Shown: one piece after another, positions 1 to 7,976 of the stretch
Position numbering within the stretch: the stretch's first letter is position 1
Layout: every line of letters starts with the position of its first letter
Source of the DNA: JANRKN01 sp033763435
GTDB taxonomy: Bacteria > Planctomycetota > Phycisphaerae > Phycisphaerales > UBA1924
NCBI GenBank assembly: GCA_033763435.1
Contig: JANRKN010000143.1
Coordinates: 1 to 22,880 of the forward strand
Direction of reading: 5' to 3'
Length of the DNA stretch: 22,880 nucleotides
Made by a program: the position numbers and the translations under genes
Notes under the pieces: generated by a model
Told to the model about the DNA's origin: nothing
Databases searched by the model: none
Seen by the model: only the letters and a program-made list of their open reading frames with translations

Positions 1-2179
1 GCCGCGAGACCAGCAGCCCCACACGCTTGTCGTTCTGCGTCAGAATCACCGCGAACGGCTGATCCGCGTTCTGCTTCTCGGGCGGAAGCGCCAGCGCGTC
101 CGAGCCCTTGATCAGCGGCAGCACCGTCTCGCGCAGGCGCATCACCGGGTGTTCGCCGATGCTCGTGAGCTGCTCGGCCGTCGGGCGCACGATCTCCAGG
201 ATCGCATCCAGCGGGATCGCGTACACCTCGTCGGCGACGCCCACCAGCATCGCGGGCAGAATCGCCAGCGTCAGCGGGATCGTGATCGTGATCGTCGTCC
301 CCGCGCCGGGCGTGCTCGCGAGCTCGATCGTCCCCTTGAGCTTCTCGATGTTCGTCCGCACCACGTCCATGCCGACGCCCCGGCCCGAGAGGTCCGAGAC
401 CTGGTCGGCGGTCGAGAAGCCCGGCAGGAAGATGAAGTTGAACACGTCCTTGTCGGACAGGTTCGCGACGTCGCTTTCGGAGACCAGCCCGCGCTCGATC
501 GCCTTGCGCGCGATCTTCTCGCGCCGCAGGCCGCGCCCGTCGTCCTTGACGAGCACCTTCACCGAGCCACCCTCGTTCGCCGCGCTGAGCGTGATCGTGC
601 CGACGGGGCCCTTGCCCGTCGCGACGCGCTCCTCGGGCGGCTCAAGGCCGTGGTCGGCGCTGTTGCGCATGAGGTGCACGAGCGGATCGCCCAGCTCCTC
701 GATGACCGACTTGTCGACTTCCGTCTCGCCGCCCTCGATCACCAGCTCGATCTGCTTGCCGGTCTTGCGCGAGAGGTCGCGGATGAGCCGCGGATACTTG
801 CCAAAGAGCTTGTCCAGCGGCTGCATGCGCGTGCGCATGACCGCGAGCTGGATGTCCGCCGCGACGCGGTCGAGATTGCCCGCGGCGAGCGACATGTTCT
901 CCGAAAGATCGTGATAGGGCGTGCCCGCCAGGCGCGCGCCGAGCTGGCGCGACACCGCCGCGATGCGGTTCTTCTGGAGCACCAGCTCGCCCACCAGGTT
1001 CATCAGCGTCTCGAGGCGGTTGACCTCGACGCGGATGGTCTGCTCGACGTTCGCGGCCTTGCCCTCGCCGCCCTCGGCCGACTTCTCAGGCCCCTTCTCC
1101 GCGCTCTTCGCGGCGGGCTCAGCATGGTCGTCGGCCCTGGGCGCGGGCGTCGAAGCCGCCACATCCGCCGCCACCGGCGCGGGCGCGATCACGCCCTCCA
1201 GCGCCAGCACGCGCTCGACCGGCTGCGCAGGATCCACCTTCAGCTCGCTCGGCGGCTCCTGACCCGACGCGATCGATTCCAAATGCTCGGCCAGCGCCCC
1301 CGTCGCGTACGCGCGCAGCTGCTTCTCGCGGAGGCCCTCGGCCTGCTTGCTCAGCACCCACGACACCGCGCGCATCCGCGCGAGCGCCTGGTCGGCCAGC
1401 TGCGCAGGAAGATCACTCAGCGACTCGGCCGCGACGCCCAGCAGCCGCGACAGCCGCGCCATCTCGCCCGCGCCGAAGAACTCGACACTCTTGGCCAGCG
1501 ACTCGGCCTGCTCGCTCAGGCCCGAGGTCGAGCCCGCGCGCGTCGACGGATCCGCCACGGCGCCCAGCAGCGACTCGACCTTCTTCAGCGATTCGTCCAG
1601 GTCCGCGATCAGGAAATCAAACAGGTCCACCTGCCCCGGGCCAAGCTCCAGGGGCGTTGCCTGAAACTCGCCGCCGCCCGTGCCCCCGTCCGAGCCCCGG
1701 CCCGTGCCCAGGCCCGTGTTCACAGAAGCCGTCGGCGGCTCGATCGTCGCGGTCGCGGCGGTCGTCGGCGCGCCCGTCGGCTTGGCCGCGGCCTTGCCCT
1801 CGGCGATCGCGTTCAGCCCGGCGATCAGCGCGGGCTGGGGCGCGGTGAGGTCCTGCCCGTTGCGCAGCTCGTCCATCTGCCGCTTGAGCAGATCGACCGC
1901 CTGCAGCAGCAGGTCCATCATCGCGCGGTCGACCACCGCCTGACCGTTGCGCGCGGCGTTGAGCGCGCTCTCGGCCGAGTGCGCGATCGCGACCAGGTTC
2001 GTCAGCGCCAGAAAGCTCGCGCTGCCCTTGATCGTGTGCAGCGCGCGGAAGACCTTGTTGATCAGGGGCGAATCGCCCGGCGTCTGCTCCAGCGCGACGA
2101 GATCGCCCTCGAGCGCGTCGAGAAGCTCGCCCGACTCGGTCAGGAAGTCCTGCAGAATCTCTGGCTCGAAGGCGCTCAC
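1..2179 (-). CDS. cheA: Chemotaxis histidine kinase CheA (3' end outside window)
   Basis: CheA autophosphorylates on a histidine in response to receptors and passes the phosphate to CheY and CheB. About 726 codons are visible and the frame is open at the left edge. The N-terminal Hpt (P1) domain has the phospho-acceptor H48 in the motif ALHTIKGSASF. A low-complexity Ala/Pro/Thr linker of about 200 residues follows. The P3 dimerisation helix carries VNRLETLMNLVGELV. The P4 ATPase has the N-box LMRNSADHG with N506, then the G-boxes DDGRG and GRGVGMDVV. The CheW-like P5 domain begins at VGVADEVYAIPLD and is cut. No ATG fits. The GTG at 2179 starts VSAFEPEILQDFLTESGELL, typical of CheA, and an in-frame stop lies just upstream at 2216-2218. 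cheR ends 41 bp upstream, so this is probably the last of four co-transcribed chemotaxis genes. Identification is secure. The exact start is less so, because the ribosome site is weak. Confidence 0.95.
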   Translation of the reverse strand, partial: MSAFEPEILQDFLTESGELLDALEGDLVALEQTPGDSPLINKVFRALHTIKGSASFLALTNLVAIAHSAESALNAARNGQAVVDRAMMDLLLQAVDLLKRQMDELRNGQDLTAPQPALIAGLNAIAEGKAAAKPTGAPTTAATATIEPPTASVNTGLGTGRGSDGGTGGGEFQATPLELGPGQVDLFDFLIADLDESLKKVESLLGAVADPSTRAGSTSGLSEQAESLAKSVEFFGAGEMARLSRLLGVAAESLSDLPAQLADQALARMRAVSWVLSKQAEGLREKQLRAYATGALAEHLESIASGQEPPSELKVDPAQPVERVLALEGVIAPAPVAADVAASTPAPRADDHAEPAAKSAEKGPEKSAEGGEGKAANVEQTIRVEVNRLETLMNLVGELVLQKNRIAAVSRQLGARLAGTPYHDLSENMSLAAGNLDRVAADIQLAVMRTRMQPLDKLFGKYPRLIRDLSRKTGKQIELVIEGGETEVDKSVIEELGDPLVHLMRNSADHGLEPPEERVATGKGPVGTITLSAANEGGSVKVLVKDDGRGLRREKIARKAIERGLVSESDVANLSDKDVFNFIFLPGFSTADQVSDLSGRGVGMDVVRTNIEKLKGTIELASTPGAGTTITITIPLTLAILPAMLVGVADEVYAIPLDAILEIVRPTAEQLTSIGEHPVMRLRETVLPLIKGSDALALPPEKQNADQPFAVILTQNDKRVGLLVSR

Positions 2180-2220
2180 GCGGGGGTTCTTTCTCTGAGA
2201 GTGTTCGTCCGGAGGTCAAC

Positions 2221-3183
2221 TCACGCCGTCGGCTTGCGCGGGTGCTGCGGCTTCACGTACGCGAACGCCTGCGGGATCGGCAGGGGGATCAGCGGCGCCT
2301 CGCCCGTGCGGATCGTCTCAGAGTGACCGATGAACAGGTACCCGTCGTCCGCGAGCTGCTCGCCGAACATGTTCACGACCTGCTTCTTCATCGCGTCGTC
2401 GAAGTAGATGAGCACGTTGCGGCAGAAGATCACGTCCCACGTGCCCAGGCGCCGCGCGGCCAGGCGGTCCTTGAGGTTGTGAAGGTCGAACGTCACCATC
2501 GAGCGGATCGTCGGATCCAGGTTCCAGTACGACCCGTCCTGCTTGAAGTACCGGCTCTTGATCAGCGGCGGAGTCGAGCGCAGCGCATAGTCGGTGTACC
2601 GACCGCTCGCGGCGATCTCGAGCACGCGCTCGGAGATGTCGGTGCCGAGGATCTCGACCTTCCAGTCACTCAGGCGCACGCCCAGCGAGCGGTGGAGCTG
2701 CATCGCGAGGGTGTAGGGCTCTTCGCCCGACGAGCACGCCGCGGACCAGAGCCGCAGGCTCTTGCTGCCCTTGCGCGCCTCGAGGAGGTCGGGGAGGATG
2801 CGCTTTTCGAACACGTCAAGCTGAGGCTCGTTGCGGAAGAACGAGGTCTCGTTGATCGTGATGCGGTTGAACATCTCCTGGAACTCTTCGTTCTGGTACG
2901 GACCCATCGAGAGCAGGTCGACGTACTGGCCGAAGTCGTCCAGCTCGAGCTCGGCGAGGCGATGGCCCAGGCGCGACTCGAGGATGTACTTCTTGGTGTC
3001 GGGGAAGTGGATGCCCGAGCGCTCGTAGATGATCTTGCGCAGGTCGGCGAACTGACGGTCGGACATCGTGACTTTCGCGCCGCCCGCCGCGGAGGGCGCG
3101 CTGGCGCCGAAGCCGCCGCTGCCGGGGGTGCTGCCAGAGCTGGTGCCAGAGGTGCTGCTGGAGCTGGTGAGGCTGTTCGGCAT
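2221..3183 (-). CDS. cheR: Chemotaxis protein methyltransferase CheR
   Basis: CheR transfers methyl groups from S-adenosylmethionine to glutamates of chemoreceptors, setting adaptation together with CheB. The 320-residue product has the CheR N-terminal helical domain (about 41-115) ending in NETSFFRNE (111-119). The SAM-binding fold follows, with LWSAACSSGEEPYTLAM (145-161), the acidic LGTDIS (179-184), FCRNVLIYFD (253-262) and GYLFIGHSE (281-289). Residues 1-38 are an unusual Ser/Gly/Thr-rich tail. Met40 (MSDRQFADLRK) would give a more standard CheR and is an alternative start, but it lacks a convincing ribosome site. No C-terminal TPR or pentapeptide-binding extension is seen. It sits 71 bp after cheW and 41 bp before cheA, in the same direction. 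Confidence 0.95.
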   Translation of the reverse strand: MPNSLTSSSSTSGTSSGSTPGSGGFGASAPSAAGGAKVTMSDRQFADLRKIIYERSGIHFPDTKKYILESRLGHRLAELELDDFGQYVDLLSMGPYQNEEFQEMFNRITINETSFFRNEPQLDVFEKRILPDLLEARKGSKSLRLWSAACSSGEEPYTLAMQLHRSLGVRLSDWKVEILGTDISERVLEIAASGRYTDYALRSTPPLIKSRYFKQDGSYWNLDPTIRSMVTFDLHNLKDRLAARRLGTWDVIFCRNVLIYFDDAMKKQVVNMFGEQLADDGYLFIGHSETIRTGEAPLIPLPIPQAFAYVKPQHPRKPTA

Positions 3184-3254
3184 GGGTTCCCGATCTGCGA
3201 GAGCGAGGGTGCGAAGGCGCGAGGGTTGAACGGGCTGGGCGGAGGCGGCTCAGC

Positions 3255-3752
3255 TCAGGCCGCGGCCGCGCGCGTGACGGTTTCCGCGCTGAACAGCTTG
3301 GGCAGGTCGAGCAGGATGAGCAGGCGGTCCTTGAGCTTGCCGACGCCCGCGATGAAGTCCGAGTCGATCGAGCAGATCATGGCGGGCGCGGGCTCGACGA
3401 TGTCCGACGGGATGCGGAGCACCTCGTGCACGCGGTCGACGATGAAGCCCAGGACCTTGGAGTGGACTTCGACGACGATGATGCGGTTGTGCTCGGAGCG
3501 TTCGCCGGCGCTGAAGTTGAAGCGCTTGCGCAGGTCGAGCACGGGGATGATCTTGCCGCGGAGGTTGATGACGCCTTCGACCTCGGGCGGGCTCTGGGGC
3601 ACGCGGGTCAGCTCCATCATGCGGTTGATTTCCTGCACCGCGAGGATGTCGACGGCAAACTCTTCGCCGTGGACCTCGAAGGTCACGAGCTGAAGTTCGA
3701 CTCCGCGCGCCGAGGCGCCCGAGAGGCCCGAGGTGTTCGTCGTCGTCGTCAT
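3255..3752 (-). CDS. cheW: Chemotaxis coupling protein CheW
   Basis: CheW is the SH3-like adaptor that links receptors to CheA. The 165-residue product is a single CheW domain with VTFEVHGEEFAVDILAVQEI near the N-terminus, the hallmark VINLRGKIIPVLDLRKRF in the centre, then IIVVEVHSKVLGFIVDRVHEVLRI and a C-terminal GVGKLKDRLLILLDLPKLF. The frame opens further upstream to 3815, but those 21 residues are not CheW-like. The ATG at 3752 (MTTTTNTSG) is preferred, although neither start has a clear Shine-Dalgarno. cheB lies 173 bp upstream and cheR begins 71 bp downstream. Cytosolic. Confidence 0.93.
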   Translation of the reverse strand: MTTTTNTSGLSGASARGVELQLVTFEVHGEEFAVDILAVQEINRMMELTRVPQSPPEVEGVINLRGKIIPVLDLRKRFNFSAGERSEHNRIIVVEVHSKVLGFIVDRVHEVLRIPSDIVEPAPAMICSIDSDFIAGVGKLKDRLLILLDLPKLFSAETVTRAAAA

Positions 3753-3870
3753 CGCGTGCGTCCGTGATGGTGAGGCGGCCGGATCGATCAGGGTTCCCGC
3801 GCCGGGCAAACGCACCGGGCGGCCCCGTTTCTCCGGGTCGCATGCAAGCTCTCCGGATCGCGTCTATCGA

Positions 3871-3898
3871 CCGGACGGGCACGTGCCTTCACGTCCGG
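3871..3898. promoter_or_regulatory. Inverted repeat in the cheB-cheW gap
   Basis: A perfect 7-bp inverted repeat, CCGGACG at 3871-3877 and CGTCCGG at 3892-3898, encloses a 14-nt loop that itself contains the palindrome GGCACGTGCC. It lies in the 173-bp gap between cheB and cheW. No T-tract follows on either strand, so it is a weak candidate for an intrinsic terminator. It could attenuate or stabilise the operon transcript, or be a protein site. The role is inference. Confidence 0.3.
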
Positions 3899-3925
3899 AC
3901 GCGGATCGGGCGGTTCCCTGCGCGT

Positions 3926-5113
3926 TCAGTGCCGACGTTCTGCGGGGATCCCCGGAAGCGGCGAGTGTTCGCCCCGCGATTGAGGGGCGATCCCGCGCGG
4001 GCGTCCGCCGAGCGTCGCAAGAAGATTCCCCAGCTCGTCAGGTGTCATCATTGCGTGCGCGGCGTTGGCCTCGACGACGGCGCGCGGCATGCCGTAGACC
4101 ACGCACGTGTCGGCGTCCTGCACCGCCGTGACACCCCCGGCATCGCGCAGTTCGACCGCGCCGTTCTTGCCGTCGTCGCCCATGCCCGTGAGCATGACGC
4201 CCAGGGTGTGCTTGCCGGCAAGCTTCGCGGCGGTGGAGAACAGGACGTTCGCGCTGGGCTTGTAGGGTTCGCTCGCGGGCTCATCGCGGATCGAGAGCGC
4301 AAAGCGTGCCGCGCCGGGCGAGCCCGCGGGGGCCTTGACGAGATGGCCGTGCTTCCCGCCCGCGATGATGTAGACGCAGCCGGGCATGACGGGCATGTCC
4401 TTGTCGCCGTGGATGACCTGGACCTTGCACTGCTGCGCGAGGCGCTCGGAGATCGAGCGCGTGAAGAGCACGGGCATGTGCTGCGCGACGACGACGGTGG
4501 GGCGAAGGTCGGCGGGCAGGCGCGTGAGCAGCGATTCGAGCACGGGCGGGCCGCCGGTGCTGCTGCCGATGACGACGAGCTCGATCGCGCGCGAGGCGAC
4601 GTCGATCGTCCGAGGCAGGGCCGCCTCGGCGCCGCTGAGGTGGGCGCCCGCGGCAGACGATCGCGCGGGCATTCCCGCTCCGGGCGCGCCGGAGCGCGAG
4701 GCCCGGCGCTGGCGCGTCTGACCGATCGCGCGGAGCTTGCCCAGCAGCTCGTCGCGCATGTCGTGGATGTCGACGGCAAAGGTCGAGTGGCTCTTGGCGA
4801 TCACGTCCGCCGCGCCCAGGCGCAGCGCCTTGAGCGCCTCGTGCGAGCCTTCGACGGTGAGGCTCGAGCACATCAGCACCGCGGGGCGAGGGTCGGGACA
4901 CTCGATGCGGATTTTCCGCAGCGCGGTGAGCCCGTCCATCTCGGGCATTTCGATGTCGAGGGTGATGAGGTCGGGCGCGAGGGCCTTGGCCTTCTCGACG
5001 GCCTCCTTGCCGTTGCGCGCGGTGTCGACGACCTCAAAGCCCGGGTCGGAGGCGATCATCTGTGAGATCGCCTTGCGCATGAACGCTGAGTCGTCAACCA
5101 CCAGAACCTTCAC
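3926..5113 (-). CDS. cheB: Chemotaxis response regulator protein-glutamate methylesterase CheB
   Basis: CheB removes methyl groups from, and deamidates, chemoreceptors when phosphorylated by CheA. The 395-residue product has a receiver domain (1-125) with acidic residues D7/D8, phospho-acceptor D53 in LITLDIEMPEMDG, and K107. A basic Ala/Ser/Arg-rich linker (about 130-170) joins it to the methylesterase. The catalytic triad is S185 in IGSSTGGP, H212 in AQHMP and D314 in GMGDDGKNG. The frame opens further, to 5158. The GTG at 5113 is preferred because a GGAGG lies 5 nt upstream and the protein then begins VKVLVVDDSAFMRK, as in the family. It appears to be the first gene of the operon and faces a divergently transcribed protease gene across a 150-bp gap. 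Confidence 0.95.
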   Translation of the reverse strand: MKVLVVDDSAFMRKAISQMIASDPGFEVVDTARNGKEAVEKAKALAPDLITLDIEMPEMDGLTALRKIRIECPDPRPAVLMCSSLTVEGSHEALKALRLGAADVIAKSHSTFAVDIHDMRDELLGKLRAIGQTRQRRASRSGAPGAGMPARSSAAGAHLSGAEAALPRTIDVASRAIELVVIGSSTGGPPVLESLLTRLPADLRPTVVVAQHMPVLFTRSISERLAQQCKVQVIHGDKDMPVMPGCVYIIAGGKHGHLVKAPAGSPGAARFALSIRDEPASEPYKPSANVLFSTAAKLAGKHTLGVMLTGMGDDGKNGAVELRDAGGVTAVQDADTCVVYGMPRAVVEANAAHAMMTPDELGNLLATLGGRPRGIAPQSRGEHSPLPGIPAERRH

Positions 5114-5263
5114 GCGCGCCTCCGTCCGAGAACGTGGACCATCGAGCGTCGGGCACACCGCCCATCGCTTCCATCGGTCCGATCGCGCTCCGGCTTTCCC
5201 GGCAACAATGCCCGAGTTGTTTGGACCACGGACGGGTCAGGCGCCGATGCTTTCGGGGCACGC

Positions 5264-6691
5264 ATGAGCACACTTCCCACGTCGTCGACTCTGCCGGAGC
5301 CCAGCTTCGGCCCGGGCTCACCGATCGGCAAGCTGATCGCGTGGGTGATCATCGTCGCGCTGGTTTCGCTGCTGGTCGTGGCGACACAGCTCGAGTCGCG
5401 TCCCAGGGGCGCGTCGGCGCCGGCGGCCGAGGGGCTCACGGGCCCGGCCTCGTCGGAGGCGTTCTCGGGGCTGATGGGCAAGGTGATCATGGGTTCGCCG
5501 GCCGAGCAGCGCGCCGCGGGGCTTGACAATCTGCGGGTGGTCGCGACGAGCTTTGACGACCGCGTGCGTCTGGCGATCATCCTCGCCGAGGTGACGGGCG
5601 CGGAGGAGGCGATCAAGAAGCTCGACGCGCTCGCGGGCGAGCCGGGCGCGAGCGAGGACCGCGCGGCGGAGGTTGCCGCGCTGCGGGGCCTGTACGCGGG
5701 CCAGGGCGCGATCGATCCTGAGTCGGACCTTGGGAAGGCGACGCTCTCGCGCCATCCGTGGTTCGGGCGCGTGGCGCTCTCGTTCAACCAGCCCGATTCG
5801 CCGCTGCGCGCAAGCGCCCTCGAAGAGGCCTCGCGCGTCATGGCGGTGATGCTCGTCGCGACGCTCGTGGGCGTCGCGGTGCTCGTCGCGGCGCTGGCGC
5901 TGTTCATCGTCGCGATCGTCATGCTCGCGTCCCGCAAGCTCAGGCTGCACTATCCGCACGACCGGTCCGCGCTCGAACCCCGCGGCAGCGCCTACCTCGA
6001 GATCTTCGCGCTCTTCCTGGTCGCGTTTCTGGTCCTGCAACTGCTCGTCGGCGCGCTCTCTCAGGCCGTGGGCATGGTCGCGCTGCTGGCCATGTGGCTC
6101 GCGCTGCCCGTCATCCTCTGGCCCACGCTGCGCGGACACACCTGGACGCAGACGCGGCTGGCGCTGGGCCTGCACGCGCGGGGGCTGGGGCTGGCGGGCG
6201 TCGTCAAGGAAGTCTGCCTGGGCATCGCGGGGTATCTCGCGCTGCTGCCCGTAGTCGGCGCGGGGATCATCTGCACGCTGCTGCTCGTCGCGCTCTCGGG
6301 CGTCGTCCGCGCGGCGATGAACCTGCCGCCGCCCGAACAGCCCACGCACCCGATCGCCGGCATGCTCGCGCAGGCCTCGACGGTCGAGATCATCGCGCTC
6401 GTCTCGCTCGCGACGGTCTGGGCGCCGGTCGTCGAGGAGCTCACGTTCCGCGGCGCGTTCTATCACCACCTGCGCGGGAAGCTCGGCGCGATCGTCTCGG
6501 CGACGTTCGTCGGCATCATCTTCGCCGCGATCCACCCCCAGGGCCTGCTCGCGATCCCCGCCCTCGCGTCGATCGGCATCGCGCTGGCCATGCTCCGCGA
6601 GTGGCGCGGGTCGATCATCCCCTCGATCACCGCGCACGCGCTCAACAACGGCGCGATCGTCACCCTGCTCGTGGTCATGCTCAAGGCCTGA
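5264..6691 (+). CDS. CPBP-family intramembrane glutamic protease (Rce1/CAAX-like)
   Basis: The 475-residue membrane protein carries the three CPBP/ABI motifs in its C-terminal third: EExxxR (E391, E392, R396 in VEELTFRGAF), FxxxH (F420-H424 in FAAIHPQG) and HxxxN (H458-N462 in AHALNNG). These residues form the active site of CAAX/bacteriocin-processing type proteases. There is one TM helix at about 22-42. A soluble segment follows (about 45-190), rich in short alpha-helices and probably on one face of the membrane. A further set of about seven hydrophobic helices begins near residue 195. The soluble insert is longer than in most CPBP proteins. The ATG at 5264 has only a weak GGGG upstream. 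The gene is divergent from cheB and 42 bp from the next gene. The substrate is unknown. Family assignment is firm, physiological role is not. Confidence 0.88.
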   Translation: MSTLPTSSTLPEPSFGPGSPIGKLIAWVIIVALVSLLVVATQLESRPRGASAPAAEGLTGPASSEAFSGLMGKVIMGSPAEQRAAGLDNLRVVATSFDDRVRLAIILAEVTGAEEAIKKLDALAGEPGASEDRAAEVAALRGLYAGQGAIDPESDLGKATLSRHPWFGRVALSFNQPDSPLRASALEEASRVMAVMLVATLVGVAVLVAALALFIVAIVMLASRKLRLHYPHDRSALEPRGSAYLEIFALFLVAFLVLQLLVGALSQAVGMVALLAMWLALPVILWPTLRGHTWTQTRLALGLHARGLGLAGVVKEVCLGIAGYLALLPVVGAGIICTLLLVALSGVVRAAMNLPPPEQPTHPIAGMLAQASTVEIIALVSLATVWAPVVEELTFRGAFYHHLRGKLGAIVSATFVGIIFAAIHPQGLLAIPALASIGIALAMLREWRGSIIPSITAHALNNGAIVTLLVVMLKA

Positions 6692-6723
6692 CCCCGCGGG
6701 CGCAGCTCCACCCGCTCCGGACC

Positions 6724-6729
6724 TAGACT
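6724..6729 (+). promoter_or_regulatory. Candidate -10 element for a leaderless start (TAGACT)
   Basis: TAGACT ends 4 nt before the GTG start at 6734. No Shine-Dalgarno sequence is present and no clear -35 box is visible. The same TANNNT-plus-pyrimidine layout recurs before the starts at 7977 and 20054, which is why it is listed. Confidence 0.35.
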
Positions 6730-6733
6730 TTCC

Positions 6734-7918
6734 GTGTTCGTTTCCCAGTCGCATTCCTTCACCTCACAGGCGCGGCTGGCGATCACGCTCGCGTGGGTCG
6801 CGGGCTATACGAACATCCTGACGATCCTGACCTGCGGGCATGTGACGAGCCACGTCTCGGGCACGACGAGCGACGTGGGCCGGGGCGTGGTGCAGAACAA
6901 CTGGGCGCTGGTCGCGCTGAGCGTGTTCCTGCTCGCGACGTTTCTCTTCGGCGCGGTGCTCTCGGGCCTGGCGACGGACCTGGGCCGGCGTCGGCAGTGG
7001 GAGTCGATCTACGTGCTGCCCATGTCGCTGCAGGCGCTGCTGCTGGCGGCGTTCGCGATCGGGATCGAGCTGCACGACCCCGCGCAGATCGCCCAGGGCC
7101 GGGGGCTGTACGCGCTCTCGGGTCTGGCGTCGATCGCGATGGGCGTGCAGAACGCGACGATCACGCGCATCAGCGCGGGCGTGGTGCGCACGACGCACGT
7201 GACGGGCGTGCTGACGGACCTGGGCCTTGAGCTTGCGTCGATGATCTCGCGGTTCTTCGCGGGCGAGCGGGGCGTGCGGCTTCGCGCGCGCCTCAGCCAG
7301 GCCGAGGTCTGGCGCCCCGCGCTGCTGGGCTCGATCATCGTCAGCTTTGCGCTGGGCGCGGGGCTGGGCGCGCTGGCGTTCACGATCTTTCCGGCGTGGA
7401 GCATGTTCCCGCCGGTGGTGTTCATGATCCTGCTGATCGTCTCAGACCTGCGCAGGCCGATCGCGGAGATCGAGCCCTCGGAGCTGAACCGGCTGGCGCT
7501 GGATGTGGACGCGCGCCTGGCGGTGTTCAAGCTCGTGCGCGATGAGGCGCGGGCGGGCTCGGTGCACCGCATGCCCAATGTGCAGGTCTGGCTCGATCAT
7601 CTCCCCGAGCGCATCCGCATCGTGATCCTCGACCTCACGGACGTGCGCGAGGTCGAGGCGAACTTCGCGCTCGAGCTGCGCGCAAGCTCGGCGGTGCTCG
7701 CGGCGCAGAAGCGCCACCTGCTGATCGCGGGCGTGACCCCCGAGCAGTTCCAGAAGCTCCGCAAGGCCGCGGCGCCCGGCAGGTCGGGCCTGCCCGCCTT
7801 CGGCACGCACAACGTCTCGGCGGACCTGGAGCTGGCGCTGGCGCAGGGGCTGAACATCCTGCACCATGCCGATGCTGAGGCCGCCGAAGAGGCCGCGATG
7901 GCGGGCCGGGCCGGGTGA
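6734..7918 (+). CDS. DUF1275 (YoaK-type) membrane protein with C-terminal STAS-like domain
   Basis: The 394-residue product starts with a DUF1275/YoaK-like membrane region (about 1-240) of roughly six helices. Family-like features include AWVAGYTNILTI near the N-terminus, then GHVTSHVSGTTSDVG, and AMGVQNATITR followed by VRTTHVTGVLTDLG. DUF1275 proteins are usually about 220-240 residues. Here about 150 extra residues follow. Residues 280-385 (IRIVILDLTDVREVE... LLIAGVTPEQF) resemble a STAS domain like those closing SulP anion transporters, though the usual Asp-Ser/Thr phosphosite is EAN. A transport or sensing role is suggested by that analogy only. The start is GTG with no Shine-Dalgarno but a TAGACT hexamer 4 nt upstream. 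The last about 15 residues are Ala/Glu-rich. DUF1275 assignment is good, the STAS call is moderate. Confidence 0.8.
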   Translation: MFVSQSHSFTSQARLAITLAWVAGYTNILTILTCGHVTSHVSGTTSDVGRGVVQNNWALVALSVFLLATFLFGAVLSGLATDLGRRRQWESIYVLPMSLQALLLAAFAIGIELHDPAQIAQGRGLYALSGLASIAMGVQNATITRISAGVVRTTHVTGVLTDLGLELASMISRFFAGERGVRLRARLSQAEVWRPALLGSIIVSFALGAGLGALAFTIFPAWSMFPPVVFMILLIVSDLRRPIAEIEPSELNRLALDVDARLAVFKLVRDEARAGSVHRMPNVQVWLDHLPERIRIVILDLTDVREVEANFALELRASSAVLAAQKRHLLIAGVTPEQFQKLRKAAAPGRSGLPAFGTHNVSADLELALAQGLNILHHADAEAAEEAAMAGRAG

Positions 7919-7962
7919 GCGCGGCGTGCATCCGCGGGACTGAGCCGGGCGAAGAGCAGCCC

Positions 7963-7968
7963 TAACCT
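7963..7968 (+). promoter_or_regulatory. Candidate -10 element for a leaderless start (TAACCT)
   Basis: TAACCT ends 8 nt before the ATG at 7977 and is followed by the pyrimidine-rich CTCCGC. A weak -35 match, CTGAGC at 7940-7945, lies 17 nt upstream. There is no Shine-Dalgarno sequence. A transcript starting at or near the A of the ATG would be leaderless. Confidence 0.38.
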
Positions 7969-7976
7969 CTCCGCAC

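Noticed and set aside
149..2326. 725-residue plus-strand open frame
   Set aside because: It lies exactly opposite cheA and cheR, is rich in Arg, His and Ala as expected of antisense to high-GC genes, and has no domain. The minus strand has clear CheA motifs.
2242..3693. 483-residue plus-strand open frame
   Set aside because: Antisense to cheR and cheW. Low-complexity composition, no family features.
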